From positions 1 to 50,993 of IMG/VR virus record IMGVR_UViG_3300005732_000004: a stretch of DNA of 50,993 bases; one strand, 5' to 3'. Made by a program: the position numbers and the translations under genes. Of the stretch, positions 21,532-31,028 are shown piece by piece. The notes under the pieces were generated by a model. The model was not told the DNA's origin, did not search any database, and worked only from the letters and a program-made list of their open reading frames with translations. Source of the DNA: a virus. How positions within the stretch are numbered: the stretch's first letter is position 1; each line of letters begins with the position of its first letter.

Positions 21532-22367
21532 TATGCAGGGTCCATAGTTTTAATGCGCTTAATCAGGTAAAACGCCGCTATCAGCCCAAAGATTACAAGT
21601 AAAGCTGACAATGCCCATTGTATAGGACCAGAGCCAGCTAGTACAGCCCCTAGAGATGATATAATGCTACCAAACAAACCTAATGTATCTGGCTTTTTCA
21701 TAGCATCAATAATATTTGGTTGTTCTGGCTCTGCTTTTGCATCAGGGCGTTTAGGCGGTATTGGTGCTGGAATATTCTCAATAGGTAGCTCAGTCGCAGC
21801 CATACGGGTAGCGCGGTCTATTACACCGATGTCATCAGTTTGGACGCCTAGACGTTTACCCATGACGCGGGTTGTCCAGCCGTTCTTAAATCGTTTCCAG
21901 CTTTTCAGCGTCTTCATAAACGCCCAGCGTCGATGGCAATACGCACTGATAAGCGAAACAGTTTGATCTACCGTTAGCGCATCAATGGCGGCAATGGTAT
22001 TTATGCCCACTTGCCCGTCAATCTTTAGACCGGATTTGAATAGGCTGTTAACCGTGCGCTGCAAATCTTTTCCAGCTTTATTTGTGCCGGAGTTGATGGC
22101 ATAATCGCAAACAGCATAATCAACACCAGACCGCAAGCGGTCACAACTGGAAATATCCCAATATTGAACCTTGAATATTTCCGATGCCTCACCTTTTGTT
22201 AACGCCTTAACCTCAGTGATCGTGACGTTTTTCTTTCCACGCCATGCCGCCAAAACCTTATGCGTTATGCCGTGATTAGTTGGACCGCCATTGTCTTGAG
22301 GGTCGTTAACGTACCCGCCTTCTGACAAGCCCATCCATTTTAAAACTATCGGCCAATTTTCCTTCAT
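21531..22367 (-). CDS. GH108 N-acetylmuramidase endolysin with C-terminal membrane helices (278 aa)
   Basis: LKWMGLSEGGYVNDPQDNGG with PTNHGIT is the GH108 catalytic signature; Glu in EGGY is the catalytic acid. The peptidoglycan-binding part follows (VDYAVCDYAINSG, KIDGQVGINTIAAID). A Pro-rich linker (IPAPIPPKRPDAKAEPEQP) leads to two hydrophobic segments, SIISSLGAVLAGSG and WALSALLVIFGLIAAFYLI. The chosen ATG at 22367 has GGAG ahead of it. Membrane tethering fits a lysin that waits in, or acts with, the membrane. Confidence 0.88.
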   Translation of the reverse strand: MKENWPIVLKWMGLSEGGYVNDPQDNGGPTNHGITHKVLAAWRGKKNVTITEVKALTKGEASEIFKVQYWDISSCDRLRSGVDYAVCDYAINSGTNKAGKDLQRTVNSLFKSGLKIDGQVGINTIAAIDALTVDQTVSLISAYCHRRWAFMKTLKSWKRFKNGWTTRVMGKRLGVQTDDIGVIDRATRMAATELPIENIPAPIPPKRPDAKAEPEQPNIIDAMKKPDTLGLFGSIISSLGAVLAGSGPIQWALSALLVIFGLIAAFYLIKRIKTMDPA

Positions 22368-22389
22368 TATAATCTCCAAGTTAGCTAGG

Positions 22390-24798
22390 TTAGACCAGTG
22401 TTGCGCACCAAGTAACTTGCACATCTGCACTAGCGCTAAACGAAGCTCCAGTTGTCACGTTTAAAAATAACCGCCGTGATGCTGGCGATTTTGCGACACG
22501 ATCTGTAGCCGCTGCCATTGATAAAGATAGAGTGTTGCCAGTTGGTTGAACACATTGAAGTGTGAAATCGCCGTTCCCAGCCGCCGTGCCACCAACATCA
22601 AGAGACACGGTTAATGTGTCGCTTAATGATGCTGTTGTTGTGGCAACAGCTAAGTAATTTATCACATAATTTTCGTAAAGCGCAACGCCACCAAAAACAG
22701 AATTTTTCGCATAAACGTCAATATTCGCAGAAGGGCCAGGATTTTGAATATTTTCTGTGAAAACTACTTTACTCTCGCTAAACCAGACATTTGACAAATC
22801 TCCACTTTCATCTCTAATCGCGAGACCGGAACCAAGAGACCCGACAATAGAATGGGTGAACGATGTTGCGCGAACCCCTGGCAATGCGTGGATAAAATCA
22901 GGGTTTGCCGTTGCAAGCCCCTCCGTTCTAACGTGAGTTATTTTGTTGTCTACGCATTTCCCCGCGAAAACCTCATATGTAGACGTAGCATCAGGAACAA
23001 CCGCCCAAGGATCGGCTACCGTATAGGTGGTAGCTGTGTTCGATGCAATGCGCCGGACTTGTCCAGACCCCGTCCCGCCTGTTATTTGCACCGCGCTATT
23101 GAGATATTTATTCGTGGTTAAAGACTTGCTTGTGTCAATAAGCGTATTTTGAGCATTGGAACCCGTTGAAGTACCGTTCTCAACATAAGCATTGTTGTTT
23201 AAGCGAAAATAAGCACCAGTCACGCTTTCGCCGTTGATATGAGAAATCATGTTGCCGTTTCCAGCCTCCATATCGACGAGATATGCAACAGCCGCAACAC
23301 GGTTTAACGGCCCTATAATGTTGGCATTCCCACCGTTTGAACCAGCAACAGCATCGCCCAAAGCCCCTTGTGAAAATTTAATCGCCGCTTGGGTGTAGTT
23401 TGTACCGCCCGCGCCATCACCACCGAAAAGCCCCGGTGATTTAATAACATTATAGTACGGTGATGAACCGTTGTTACCTTGGCCATAGTACAGAACTGCA
23501 TTTGCCCTTTTAATCTGCATTTGAACGTTGAACTCAGAGTATGCAAACGATGTGATATCAACGCCTGTGTCGGGGTCTGTTGTGTGGGAAGTCGTGATGA
23601 TAGAAAAGTTATCAAACAAACAATAATTATAAGTTGTTGTTGATGCTTCCTCGTCGCTGTCGCCTGTAATGACAGTGCCACCAGATGCATTCACGAACTT
23701 AATCTTTGAAATCCCGGAACCAAGGCCGACAAGCTGGAAATTGCTTCTCGCTGCGTAAATTGGACCTGTCACATATAACTCACCAGCAGGGATAACAAAT
23801 CTTGCTGGGGCAATATCGGTGTTCTGAATTACAGTATTCACCGCAGCAGACTGATCTACTGCACCGCCCATAACGACACCAAATTGTCGCAAATCATACC
23901 CGTTCTCGCTTGGGTTGCAATAGAATTTAACAGGGGTGCCATTTGAGTTTACAATATGATGGTCTGACGCGCCACTCGCCGCTACTGTGTAAGAAAACCC
24001 TTGCGCCCAAACAATATCACCCTCGGCAACAGTACCTGATTGTGAAGTTGTGTAAGTAAGCCCCGTGTCTGCAAGCAAAAGCGCAACGGTTTTAAACCCC
24101 TCATCTTTTGCAATGGTGGCGGCTGATTTCGCCGCACTTGTTAATGTACCATCCGCTAAATCAGTTCCCGCCCATTCGATATTTACCCGCGCAGTTCCAA
24201 CGTTTAGAGATGTTGAACCGTCATGGTTATTCACGTCTAACTCAACATAATCGGTCTGGTCTGTTGCGCCTGTTATATCAAAAACAGCATCAACAGAATC
24301 AACTGTTAACCGAACGCGGTTCTTTGTCGTGTTCCCATCTGGATCAAGCGCCAATAGCGTTGCTGAAATATCGGACAAGCCCAATGTTTCATCATCAATA
24401 TAAAGCTTGGTTGCAGCGCTTAAATCTGCATTGTTTGCACGGATAGATGATGTTGAAGGTGGTGCAGATGTTTCGGATTCAAACCCATACGCATAACCAG
24501 CACGGCCAAGCGCGTCGGCGTCATACTCGCCCGCCGTACCAATCGCTACATAGCGTAGCGTTCTGACTTGGGCACCATATGTGGCAATGATCTTATAAGC
24601 GCCACCGATAACATGAAACGCGACATTACCGTCCGCAACTGGTATAGGGTTAGCTAACGCCGATGTACCATTCCTATCAGAATATACATTTGTAAGCTCG
24701 CCAGTATCATCATTACGCACCTCGACGCTGCCCGCAGTCGTAATTTTTTTACCCGTCGTTTCATCTGTGAAATCAGTTTCAAACCGTGCAAGCGCCAT
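22390..24798 (-). CDS. tailspike / receptor-binding protein with beta-helix (802 aa)
   Basis: The N-terminal ~110 residues (LARFETDFTDETTGKKITTA, then DDTGELTNVYSDRNG and a YGAQVRTLRYVAIG strand) are the attachment region seen in phage tailspikes. From about residue 300 the sequence turns to a Gly/Asn/Ser-rich beta-helix pattern with pectate-lyase-like turns (VIPAGELYVTGPIYAAR, NYCLFDNFSI). The C-terminus carries beta strands. Likely a trimeric spike that binds, and may cleave, a surface polysaccharide. Its gene abuts the lysis genes by 23 nt. Confidence 0.82.
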   Translation of the reverse strand: MALARFETDFTDETTGKKITTAGSVEVRNDDTGELTNVYSDRNGTSALANPIPVADGNVAFHVIGGAYKIIATYGAQVRTLRYVAIGTAGEYDADALGRAGYAYGFESETSAPPSTSSIRANNADLSAATKLYIDDETLGLSDISATLLALDPDGNTTKNRVRLTVDSVDAVFDITGATDQTDYVELDVNNHDGSTSLNVGTARVNIEWAGTDLADGTLTSAAKSAATIAKDEGFKTVALLLADTGLTYTTSQSGTVAEGDIVWAQGFSYTVAASGASDHHIVNSNGTPVKFYCNPSENGYDLRQFGVVMGGAVDQSAAVNTVIQNTDIAPARFVIPAGELYVTGPIYAARSNFQLVGLGSGISKIKFVNASGGTVITGDSDEEASTTTYNYCLFDNFSIITTSHTTDPDTGVDITSFAYSEFNVQMQIKRANAVLYYGQGNNGSSPYYNVIKSPGLFGGDGAGGTNYTQAAIKFSQGALGDAVAGSNGGNANIIGPLNRVAAVAYLVDMEAGNGNMISHINGESVTGAYFRLNNNAYVENGTSTGSNAQNTLIDTSKSLTTNKYLNSAVQITGGTGSGQVRRIASNTATTYTVADPWAVVPDATSTYEVFAGKCVDNKITHVRTEGLATANPDFIHALPGVRATSFTHSIVGSLGSGLAIRDESGDLSNVWFSESKVVFTENIQNPGPSANIDVYAKNSVFGGVALYENYVINYLAVATTTASLSDTLTVSLDVGGTAAGNGDFTLQCVQPTGNTLSLSMAAATDRVAKSPASRRLFLNVTTGASFSASADVQVTWCATLV

Positions 24799-25064
24799 TA
24801 GCGAATACCTTTTTTCTTCTTACCAAAAATGAAAAGCCCTAGACCTATTGGCGATAATACACCAATGCCCATAACGAACCCCATAAATATATCAACCTGA
24901 GAAACGCAATAGGCCAATTCAATTCCGGCCTTAAACCATTCTACGATATCGGTGTTGTTGTGCATCTGCCAATCGTGGTCATCGCAACACGCCTCCCAAG
25001 ATCGACCCTCATTGTTCCAGCCATTAAACCAGCCCGTACAGCCATCACCCATTTCAATCGCCAT
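24798..25064 (-). CDS. phospholipase-A2-like small membrane protein (88 aa)
   Basis: DGCTGWFNGWNNEGRSWEACC followed by DDHDW resembles the PLA2 active-site pattern CCxxHD, with the HD pair supplying His/Asp catalysis and a nearby disulfide. The C-terminal half has a transmembrane segment (FMGFVMGIGVLSPIGLGLFIFG) with a KKKK tail. Its place between tail tip and tailspike suggests a virion or lysis-linked membrane-active protein. The usual Tyr after HD is absent, so activity is uncertain. Confidence 0.6.
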   Translation of the reverse strand: MAIEMGDGCTGWFNGWNNEGRSWEACCDDHDWQMHNNTDIVEWFKAGIELAYCVSQVDIFMGFVMGIGVLSPIGLGLFIFGKKKKGIR

Positions 25065-25491
25065 CTATCAGCGCCTCAATTTCATCTGCTGTTTCACGAA
25101 CGACTATATCACGATCTACGCCATCAATGCTAACAACAGTTCCGCGCTTATCCTTTGTTGGCAAAATAGTGAGCAAATCAACATTCACCGCCATTTTAGA
25201 CCCGCGCCTTACGTGATCATCATCGTTATGACTGCACTCGAAACAAACTGGCGTTAGCTTAATCAATGCGCCATCAGATTGAGAAACTAAATCGTCAATT
25301 GTCTCGTTAACCACGATATCATCGCCAATAGTTTCATTGCGTATTAATACTGCACCGTCATTTTCAAACACAGCATCAATTCTGTCAGGAGAAATTGCTC
25401 TTTTAGGTGGTTTATTATCGATGCCACGTTGCCGATTTTGCTTTTGCTTAATCGTTACTTTGATACGTTTGCGTTTAGGTTGTTTTGCCAT
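25054..25491 (-). CDS. hypothetical tail-region protein (145 aa)
   Basis: Basic N-terminus (KRKRIKVTIKQKQNRQRG). Then beta-strand repeats: FENDGAVLIRNETIGDDIVV, a Cys/His patch CFECSHNDDDH and DLLTILPTKDKRG, ending with an acidic strand. The pattern VSIDGVDRDIVVRETADEIEALID is like small structural proteins beside the tail tip. The start follows the tail-tip stop. Confidence 0.65.
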   Translation of the reverse strand: MAKQPKRKRIKVTIKQKQNRQRGIDNKPPKRAISPDRIDAVFENDGAVLIRNETIGDDIVVNETIDDLVSQSDGALIKLTPVCFECSHNDDDHVRRGSKMAVNVDLLTILPTKDKRGTVVSIDGVDRDIVVRETADEIEALIDGD

Positions 25492-27977
25492 CAGTTAACC
25501 TTCGCGCCGTAATATGTGCCTAAGAATGAAACTTCATTGATATATGACCAGCCATCAACGGCTTGCCCTGCCGCGCCACCGGTGCCGCCTGAAGGCCCAC
25601 CATATACCTGCTCACCATTGCTCCCAGCCGTTGCACGAGCGCCACCATCGCCGCCCTTACCACCTTTGCTTGGATGGTTGGAGTTGCCGCCAGCGCCACC
25701 AGTATCAAGAACACCAGCCGCACCATCATTAGCCCCAGGTGATGAACCGCCAGCGCCATAACTAGCGCCACCACCACCGCCGCCGCCATTAACTTGAGGA
25801 CCAAACCACCCTACATAGTCACCAGCCCCGCCGCCCCCGCCGCCCCCGCCGCCTTGGATTTCAGCAGCAGCCACGCCGTTCAAATCGATTGGATAACGAG
25901 AATAGAACGCATCGCCACCAGCGGCCCCCGGCAATCCTGTGTTGTTATCACCGCCGATACCATTAGCGCCTTTGCCGCCCTTGCCAGCTAACGTGCCATC
26001 CATATTCACGGTAATGCGAACCAAGTGGAATTTAATAGCCCCACCAGTTCCAGTACTTGTTGCGTTTGCGTCTAATGTAACTTGTGACGAACTATCGATT
26101 GTCAAAATCTTAGTGCCATCAGGTATGCCTGTACCACTAACAAACATTCCAACAACAAGATCAGCCGTATCATCAGCAATGTTTGTGAATATGGCAGAAC
26201 CGCTTGTTCTATCCCCCGTTGTGTCAAGCTCTGGCCAACTGCCGATATCAAGTGCATATGTTGATGTCGAATCAGCAGTTAACACAACACCAGTATTCAC
26301 GTTTAGAGTAACTTCCTCACCGCCCGTTGGGGCAGGATAAAGCGCGTCATGAAGCGTTCGCAAATTAACGTCGCTATCATTTGAACTGATTGTTATTGGT
26401 CTATCATCTGGATCAAGAGGGTCGATATCATCAAACAAGAACTCTTGCGCCTCGATTTGATACACATCACGTCTTGGGTTAACCCGCAATATCTGCGCAG
26501 GAACATCAACTTGAACGCCCAAATCATCTTGAAGCATTGGATCGGACACAATGCAACCATCACCCATTTTGGGTTCAAGATCACCATGCCTAAAGATTTC
26601 AAACGAAAATTTCCTTGGCGCTTCGCGGAACATGCCGATGATAAGCTTGTTTACCCGTTGCGCAGCGGAGCTACCGCCTACAGCAATCCAGCGGCTAAAG
26701 ATTTGGCGTATTGCTTTGCCATCATCAACTTCAGCCTCAGTGTCGATATACAGTTCAGATGCGCGATAGTTATCTTTGTTTTTGACACTTTCAACAGGGT
26801 TTCGCATCCCGTAATATGTCTCAACACGGCTAACACGCTCTTTGGGTTGTTCTGTTATCTTTAACGAACCCTTGATTATTTTTGTTTCGTCAAATCGCAA
26901 TGCATCTGTTGTGATCGCTCTTAGAACCTGCAATCTAATCTCTGGCTCTAGATCGTCCCACCATGTCATTAGTCCGCATTGTTCAATAAGCTCTGAAGCC
27001 AAATCACGCACGGGGGTAGGCTCTGGAATTAGGGCAGTAACAACGCGGCCATAATAGTTAGCTGTTTCTGTTTGCCATTCGCTTAGCGGAATATCGCCTG
27101 AATCAACGCCAGCGCCATTGACCAAAAGGTCATTTAGAACATCGGCAGGGTCTTGCGCGGAATATTCTTTAGCCAATTGAACGCGATCACCAGCAGAATG
27201 TGCGATTGCCTCAGTGTTATATTGAGCGCGAGTAATGGTTAGAACATCGCTTGATCGTGTGAACGATACAATTTCTTTGCCGCCAATTGTAACATAACCG
27301 GACGCGGGGTAGTCCGTATCGCCAACGCCTGAAGGGGTTAGCGTTGCGCTTGTTGCGACATCAGTAATATCAGCAACCAGTGAACCAGTTGAAAGCTCCG
27401 GCCATAAAGCCCGATCACTATCCGCTCTTTTAAGATTATCTTTAGCTGTGACAGTGTATTTACCATCACGATTAGGCCCACTAAAGCCCTCTATCGTGAA
27501 TGTGCGGGTTTCCATGTCTGCTATGGCTTGCCCGTATGTTCCTTGGATTAGGCGCATTTCCCGCGCTCTTAGAAACGGTTGCCGCGCCCGAAACTTGCCA
27601 AAGAACGTGCCTTGTGCATAAGGATCAACGCCGCGCTCTGTGACATACTTATCAAGCCCGTCGCCCGTATCAGTATGAGGGTGATCAGTGAACGTGACCG
27701 TTAACGAACCTCTAATGCCTAAATTCTTACCAACGGAAATTGTTGAGGGCGAGAAATTGAACGTGTCGATATAAGGTAGCGCGTCAAAATCTGAATTGGT
27801 TCCGAACCTTAACGTTACTGGAACGTTATCAAAGTTTGCGCGATCTTGGCATGTTTTCCGAGTGTTTAAACACTTCTTTGATCCTGTCGTTGGAATTGAT
27901 GCGGTACAAGCGCCAACGCCATAAGACAAAGAACAATAGTCAACATCAATCTCAACATATGCAACGGATTGCGTCAT
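25491..27977 (-). CDS. tail tip / adsorption protein with Gly-rich C-terminus (828 aa)
   Basis: N-terminal region with a Cys-rich stretch (YCSLSYGVGAC, KKCLNTRKTC) and a central beta-rich hub (RFGTNSDFDALPYIDTFNFS, TYYGMRNPVESV, VSDPMLQDD). From about residue 660 the chain becomes Gly-rich, with GGGGGGGGGAG and GGGGGGGAS runs. It resembles the polyglycine adhesin tips of phage receptor-binding proteins. Antisense proline-rich frames here are shadows. Probably the central tail fibre or hub that contacts the host. Confidence 0.75.
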   Translation of the reverse strand: MTQSVAYVEIDVDYCSLSYGVGACTASIPTTGSKKCLNTRKTCQDRANFDNVPVTLRFGTNSDFDALPYIDTFNFSPSTISVGKNLGIRGSLTVTFTDHPHTDTGDGLDKYVTERGVDPYAQGTFFGKFRARQPFLRAREMRLIQGTYGQAIADMETRTFTIEGFSGPNRDGKYTVTAKDNLKRADSDRALWPELSTGSLVADITDVATSATLTPSGVGDTDYPASGYVTIGGKEIVSFTRSSDVLTITRAQYNTEAIAHSAGDRVQLAKEYSAQDPADVLNDLLVNGAGVDSGDIPLSEWQTETANYYGRVVTALIPEPTPVRDLASELIEQCGLMTWWDDLEPEIRLQVLRAITTDALRFDETKIIKGSLKITEQPKERVSRVETYYGMRNPVESVKNKDNYRASELYIDTEAEVDDGKAIRQIFSRWIAVGGSSAAQRVNKLIIGMFREAPRKFSFEIFRHGDLEPKMGDGCIVSDPMLQDDLGVQVDVPAQILRVNPRRDVYQIEAQEFLFDDIDPLDPDDRPITISSNDSDVNLRTLHDALYPAPTGGEEVTLNVNTGVVLTADSTSTYALDIGSWPELDTTGDRTSGSAIFTNIADDTADLVVGMFVSGTGIPDGTKILTIDSSSQVTLDANATSTGTGGAIKFHLVRITVNMDGTLAGKGGKGANGIGGDNNTGLPGAAGGDAFYSRYPIDLNGVAAAEIQGGGGGGGGGAGDYVGWFGPQVNGGGGGGGASYGAGGSSPGANDGAAGVLDTGGAGGNSNHPSKGGKGGDGGARATAGSNGEQVYGGPSGGTGGAAGQAVDGWSYINEVSFLGTYYGAKVN

Positions 27978-28807
27978 ATAGCCAAGCCGCCTATGTTGAT
28001 ATCAATATCAATATGCCCTGTTATCCGGTTGATTGTTGGCATGGGGTCGCTAATAGGCCAGCAAAACCCAACCTCATCTGGATAGTTCTCAGGGTCCCAT
28101 GCAAAGAAGAATGTTGTACGTTTGCCAAGCAACGCTATATCTTTGAGATTAGCCCGATACCATGCAGGGTCTAGATCGCGCTGAACAATGTTCGCGGAAA
28201 GCTCTGCAGCCAATTCAACATAGCCAAGACGATCACCGCTATTCGCTGTTGCGCCGTAACCAATCGATTGTCTTGCATATTTAATAGGCATGTGACCAAC
28301 GGGCAAGCCATTTGGTAGTGGCAACGATGTGCCGCAATACATGACCGCCGCTTGTGGTTCAACAGTCCCAGGGGTTAGCGTAATACGCAGCCCATTTGAG
28401 GCCGTAGCAACGAATTGGAATACCGTTGGTAGATTGTCGGCCAAGATGTTTTCGCCTACAACTTCAGTCCAATCATTATCATCACCAGCATCGCCACCGG
28501 GGTCAAGAATTTCAACAGATGTAATAACGCAGCCACCATCACTAAAATTGTGCCGAGCAAAAGCAACGTAGTCAATCGGGTCTGTATAATCGAACAAAAC
28601 AGTAAGTTTTTGCGCGTTTGTACTTCCAGACTTCCACAATATACTTGTATCGGCATTGGATAGATTAGTAGCGGGGTTCGCCGTTGTTTCTTCATCGGCT
28701 GTAATAGTTGTGAACTCAACTAGATTGTGATGATAAATTCTAGGTAACCCAGATTCCGCATCTGTTGCCGTTGCAAGAGTATATGCGCCGGAAAATACTA
28801 CGCTCAT
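27974..28807 (-). CDS. tail tip-associated protein (277 aa)
   Basis: MSVVFSGAYTLATATDAESG begins a beta-rich protein with NTSILW-like and FDYTDPIDYVAFARHNFSDG segments, ending with a PINRITGHIDIDINIGGL strand. Between tape measure and hub, with 4-base overlaps, as expected of a distal tail or tail-tip component. Family not recognised with certainty. Confidence 0.68.
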   Translation of the reverse strand: MSVVFSGAYTLATATDAESGLPRIYHHNLVEFTTITADEETTANPATNLSNADTSILWKSGSTNAQKLTVLFDYTDPIDYVAFARHNFSDGGCVITSVEILDPGGDAGDDNDWTEVVGENILADNLPTVFQFVATASNGLRITLTPGTVEPQAAVMYCGTSLPLPNGLPVGHMPIKYARQSIGYGATANSGDRLGYVELAAELSANIVQRDLDPAWYRANLKDIALLGKRTTFFFAWDPENYPDEVGFCWPISDPMPTINRITGHIDIDINIGGLAI

Positions 28808-28808
28808 G

Positions 28809-31025
28809 TTAAGCCGCCGTTGTTACGTTAAGTGTGCCGCCATCATCTGTGAACTCGTTTAGCAGTTCTGCAATTTGTTCGCCAGTAAATCCATTGCCAA
28901 CAAGCGTCACGTTAGTTGTTCGCCCTGTGTCTTGTTGCCCAGCTTGGCCAGCACTAACAGCACCACCACCGACGCTAGGAGCGCTTGAACTGCCTTTATT
29001 GGAACTAGCTATAGCCGCGATCTGAGCCGCACCAGTAGCCGCCGCCACGCCAGCCGCCGCAAAGCCCCAAGGTGTAGGGCCATACGTCGCCAGCGCCTTT
29101 GTAATGGCTTCAGCGGTGTTAACAACAGCATTGGCAATAGCAAACGCCTTGTTGTCTTTGAACATTGAGGATAACGCGCCTGTTAGGCCGCTTGCCAAAC
29201 CAAGTGTTGAAGACGTAGCCGCCATATTAGCGCGGAAAGCAGCTTCGCCGTATTCCTGCCAAGATATCTTGCCTTGCGCCAAAAGCCCGTCAAGGTCTGA
29301 TATTTGCTGACCTAGCATTGTGAGCGGGTCAACTGTAGCAGGGCCAAGGGCCGCAAGCGCATCAGACATTTGATAGATGTTGTCGTTTGCAGCTTCTAAC
29401 GCGCCGTTAACCCCGCCGCTATCACCAAGCGCCCCGCCTTCACCTTCCAAAATGGTTTGCATATTCGCCAATGCTTCATTGGCCGCTGTAGAGTTGCCCG
29501 TCATTTCGGACAAGCCCTGTGTTAGCTCACCAATATAATCACGGCCCATCGCATCGCTAAAAGCACCTGACACGGCAGTTCCTAGCTTGCCAGCCCCGCC
29601 CGTTTCCTGTCCTTTGAATTGAGATAGGTCAACATCTTGGATATCGCCAAGCCCTGGGATATTCTTCAATGCGCCAACAATCGCGTTAACACCGTTTTGA
29701 ACAATATCAATTGCGCCGTTCATTGCTCTTGTGAAGATATCCGCAAATGCCCCCGGCAATAATCCCCACCCGACAACGATAGCCCGATATGCACCACCGA
29801 ACAGCCCTATAAGCATATTGGCCGCGTCTTTTGCTATAGACACAGCATCAACGCCAAGCACATCTTTTATTTCGTCGCGGAAAATATAGACCGCTGAAAC
29901 AAGTGTTGTTATGCCAATGAGTAAAGCGCCTAGAGGGTTAGCGGCAATAGCTACGCCAATAGCACTTATTGCAGCAACGCCAGCGGTCCCAACGGCGACC
30001 AGACCCGTTACCATAGCCCCTAGGATAGCAGGGCCGAATGCAATGGCCATAGCAACGCCAGCCGATGAAGCCATCACGGCAACCGTGTCAAGATTAGACA
30101 TTAGCAACGATATGCCATCAGCAAGCAATTGCGCACCGCCAACGGCTAAAGTCATAGCCCCAACAAGCGCGGTTCCCACCATTTGCATGAACGAAACAAA
30201 TGCAGGGTTTTGAATTGCTGTAATCAGGCTTTCAATTGCTTTTCTAAGTCCTTCCGTTGCGGTGCCGCTGATTTCGAATAGATCACCCCATGCGTTCTCA
30301 AGGGATTTAAGCGCCCCGCCAAGAGTTTCACGAGCTGCCTTTGCAGACCCACCAAATTGCAGTTCAAGCTCGTTAAGGATAATTGATTGAGCGCCAAGCA
30401 TATCATTGCTTTCGACCAAACTCTTAACTGTGTCTTTTTGCGCTTCTGTGAACTGAATACCAGCCCTAGATAAAGCAGTCATACCCAATACTGGGTCGTT
30501 CAATGCTTTACCAACTTGCAAAACAGAACTGTTTAGGTCCATTCCCATACGTTCGGATAGGTCAAGCGCTGCCGCTGTAGCGCGGGGGAATGTTTCACCA
30601 GATATTTTGGAAAATGTAAGTAGTACACCTTGGGCGCTATTGATTGCCTCGTCACCTACATTAGTAACCTTTTGCAATGCCGCCGCATGGGCATTGAGGC
30701 TTTCTATAGTTTGGCCAGACACACCCGCAGTTGATCTTAGGCCCGCCGCGAGTTGCGCTTGCTGATGTTCTGCATGTGAAGTTGCTTGAACGAATGTTTG
30801 AAGTGTACCAGCAGCGATCCTAAAGCTTGCATAAACAGCAGCCGCAGCCGCCGCAGCCTTAGCCATACGCCCCATAGCAGATGATGATTTTTCAGTTTCA
30901 TCATGCAGCCGTTCGGTTGCGCGTTCGGTTTGCTCCGATTGCTTTTCAAGCTTATCAAGCTCTTTTGTGGCTGTTGTTACGCCTTCAGAGCTAATTTTAA
31001 GGCCAAGTTCTGCTACATCTGCCAT
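28809..31025 (-). CDS. tail tape measure protein (738 aa)
   Basis: Long Ala/Ser-rich helical protein. Starts with an amphipathic ISSEGVTTATKELDKLEKQS, then a coiled coil, TM-like segments (ALVGAMTLAVGGAQLLADG, AFGPAILGAMVTGLVAVGTAG, AISAIGVAIAANPLGALLIGI) and SSKGSSSAP near the C-terminus. The largest gene of the tail block, it sets tail length and forms the channel. 738 residues predict a tail of about 110 nm by the usual rule of thumb. Preceded by the G/GT pair, the classical order. Confidence 0.9.
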   Translation of the reverse strand: MADVAELGLKISSEGVTTATKELDKLEKQSEQTERATERLHDETEKSSSAMGRMAKAAAAAAAVYASFRIAAGTLQTFVQATSHAEHQQAQLAAGLRSTAGVSGQTIESLNAHAAALQKVTNVGDEAINSAQGVLLTFSKISGETFPRATAAALDLSERMGMDLNSSVLQVGKALNDPVLGMTALSRAGIQFTEAQKDTVKSLVESNDMLGAQSIILNELELQFGGSAKAARETLGGALKSLENAWGDLFEISGTATEGLRKAIESLITAIQNPAFVSFMQMVGTALVGAMTLAVGGAQLLADGISLLMSNLDTVAVMASSAGVAMAIAFGPAILGAMVTGLVAVGTAGVAAISAIGVAIAANPLGALLIGITTLVSAVYIFRDEIKDVLGVDAVSIAKDAANMLIGLFGGAYRAIVVGWGLLPGAFADIFTRAMNGAIDIVQNGVNAIVGALKNIPGLGDIQDVDLSQFKGQETGGAGKLGTAVSGAFSDAMGRDYIGELTQGLSEMTGNSTAANEALANMQTILEGEGGALGDSGGVNGALEAANDNIYQMSDALAALGPATVDPLTMLGQQISDLDGLLAQGKISWQEYGEAAFRANMAATSSTLGLASGLTGALSSMFKDNKAFAIANAVVNTAEAITKALATYGPTPWGFAAAGVAAATGAAQIAAIASSNKGSSSAPSVGGGAVSAGQAGQQDTGRTTNVTLVGNGFTGEQIAELLNEFTDDGGTLNVTTAA

Positions 31026-31028
31026 GTC

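Noticed and set aside
23313-23690. Minus ORF within the tailspike gene
   Set aside because: Out-of-frame shadow of the 802-codon gene.
25516-25761. Proline-rich plus-strand ORF
   Set aside because: Shadow of the Gly-rich end of the tail tip gene.
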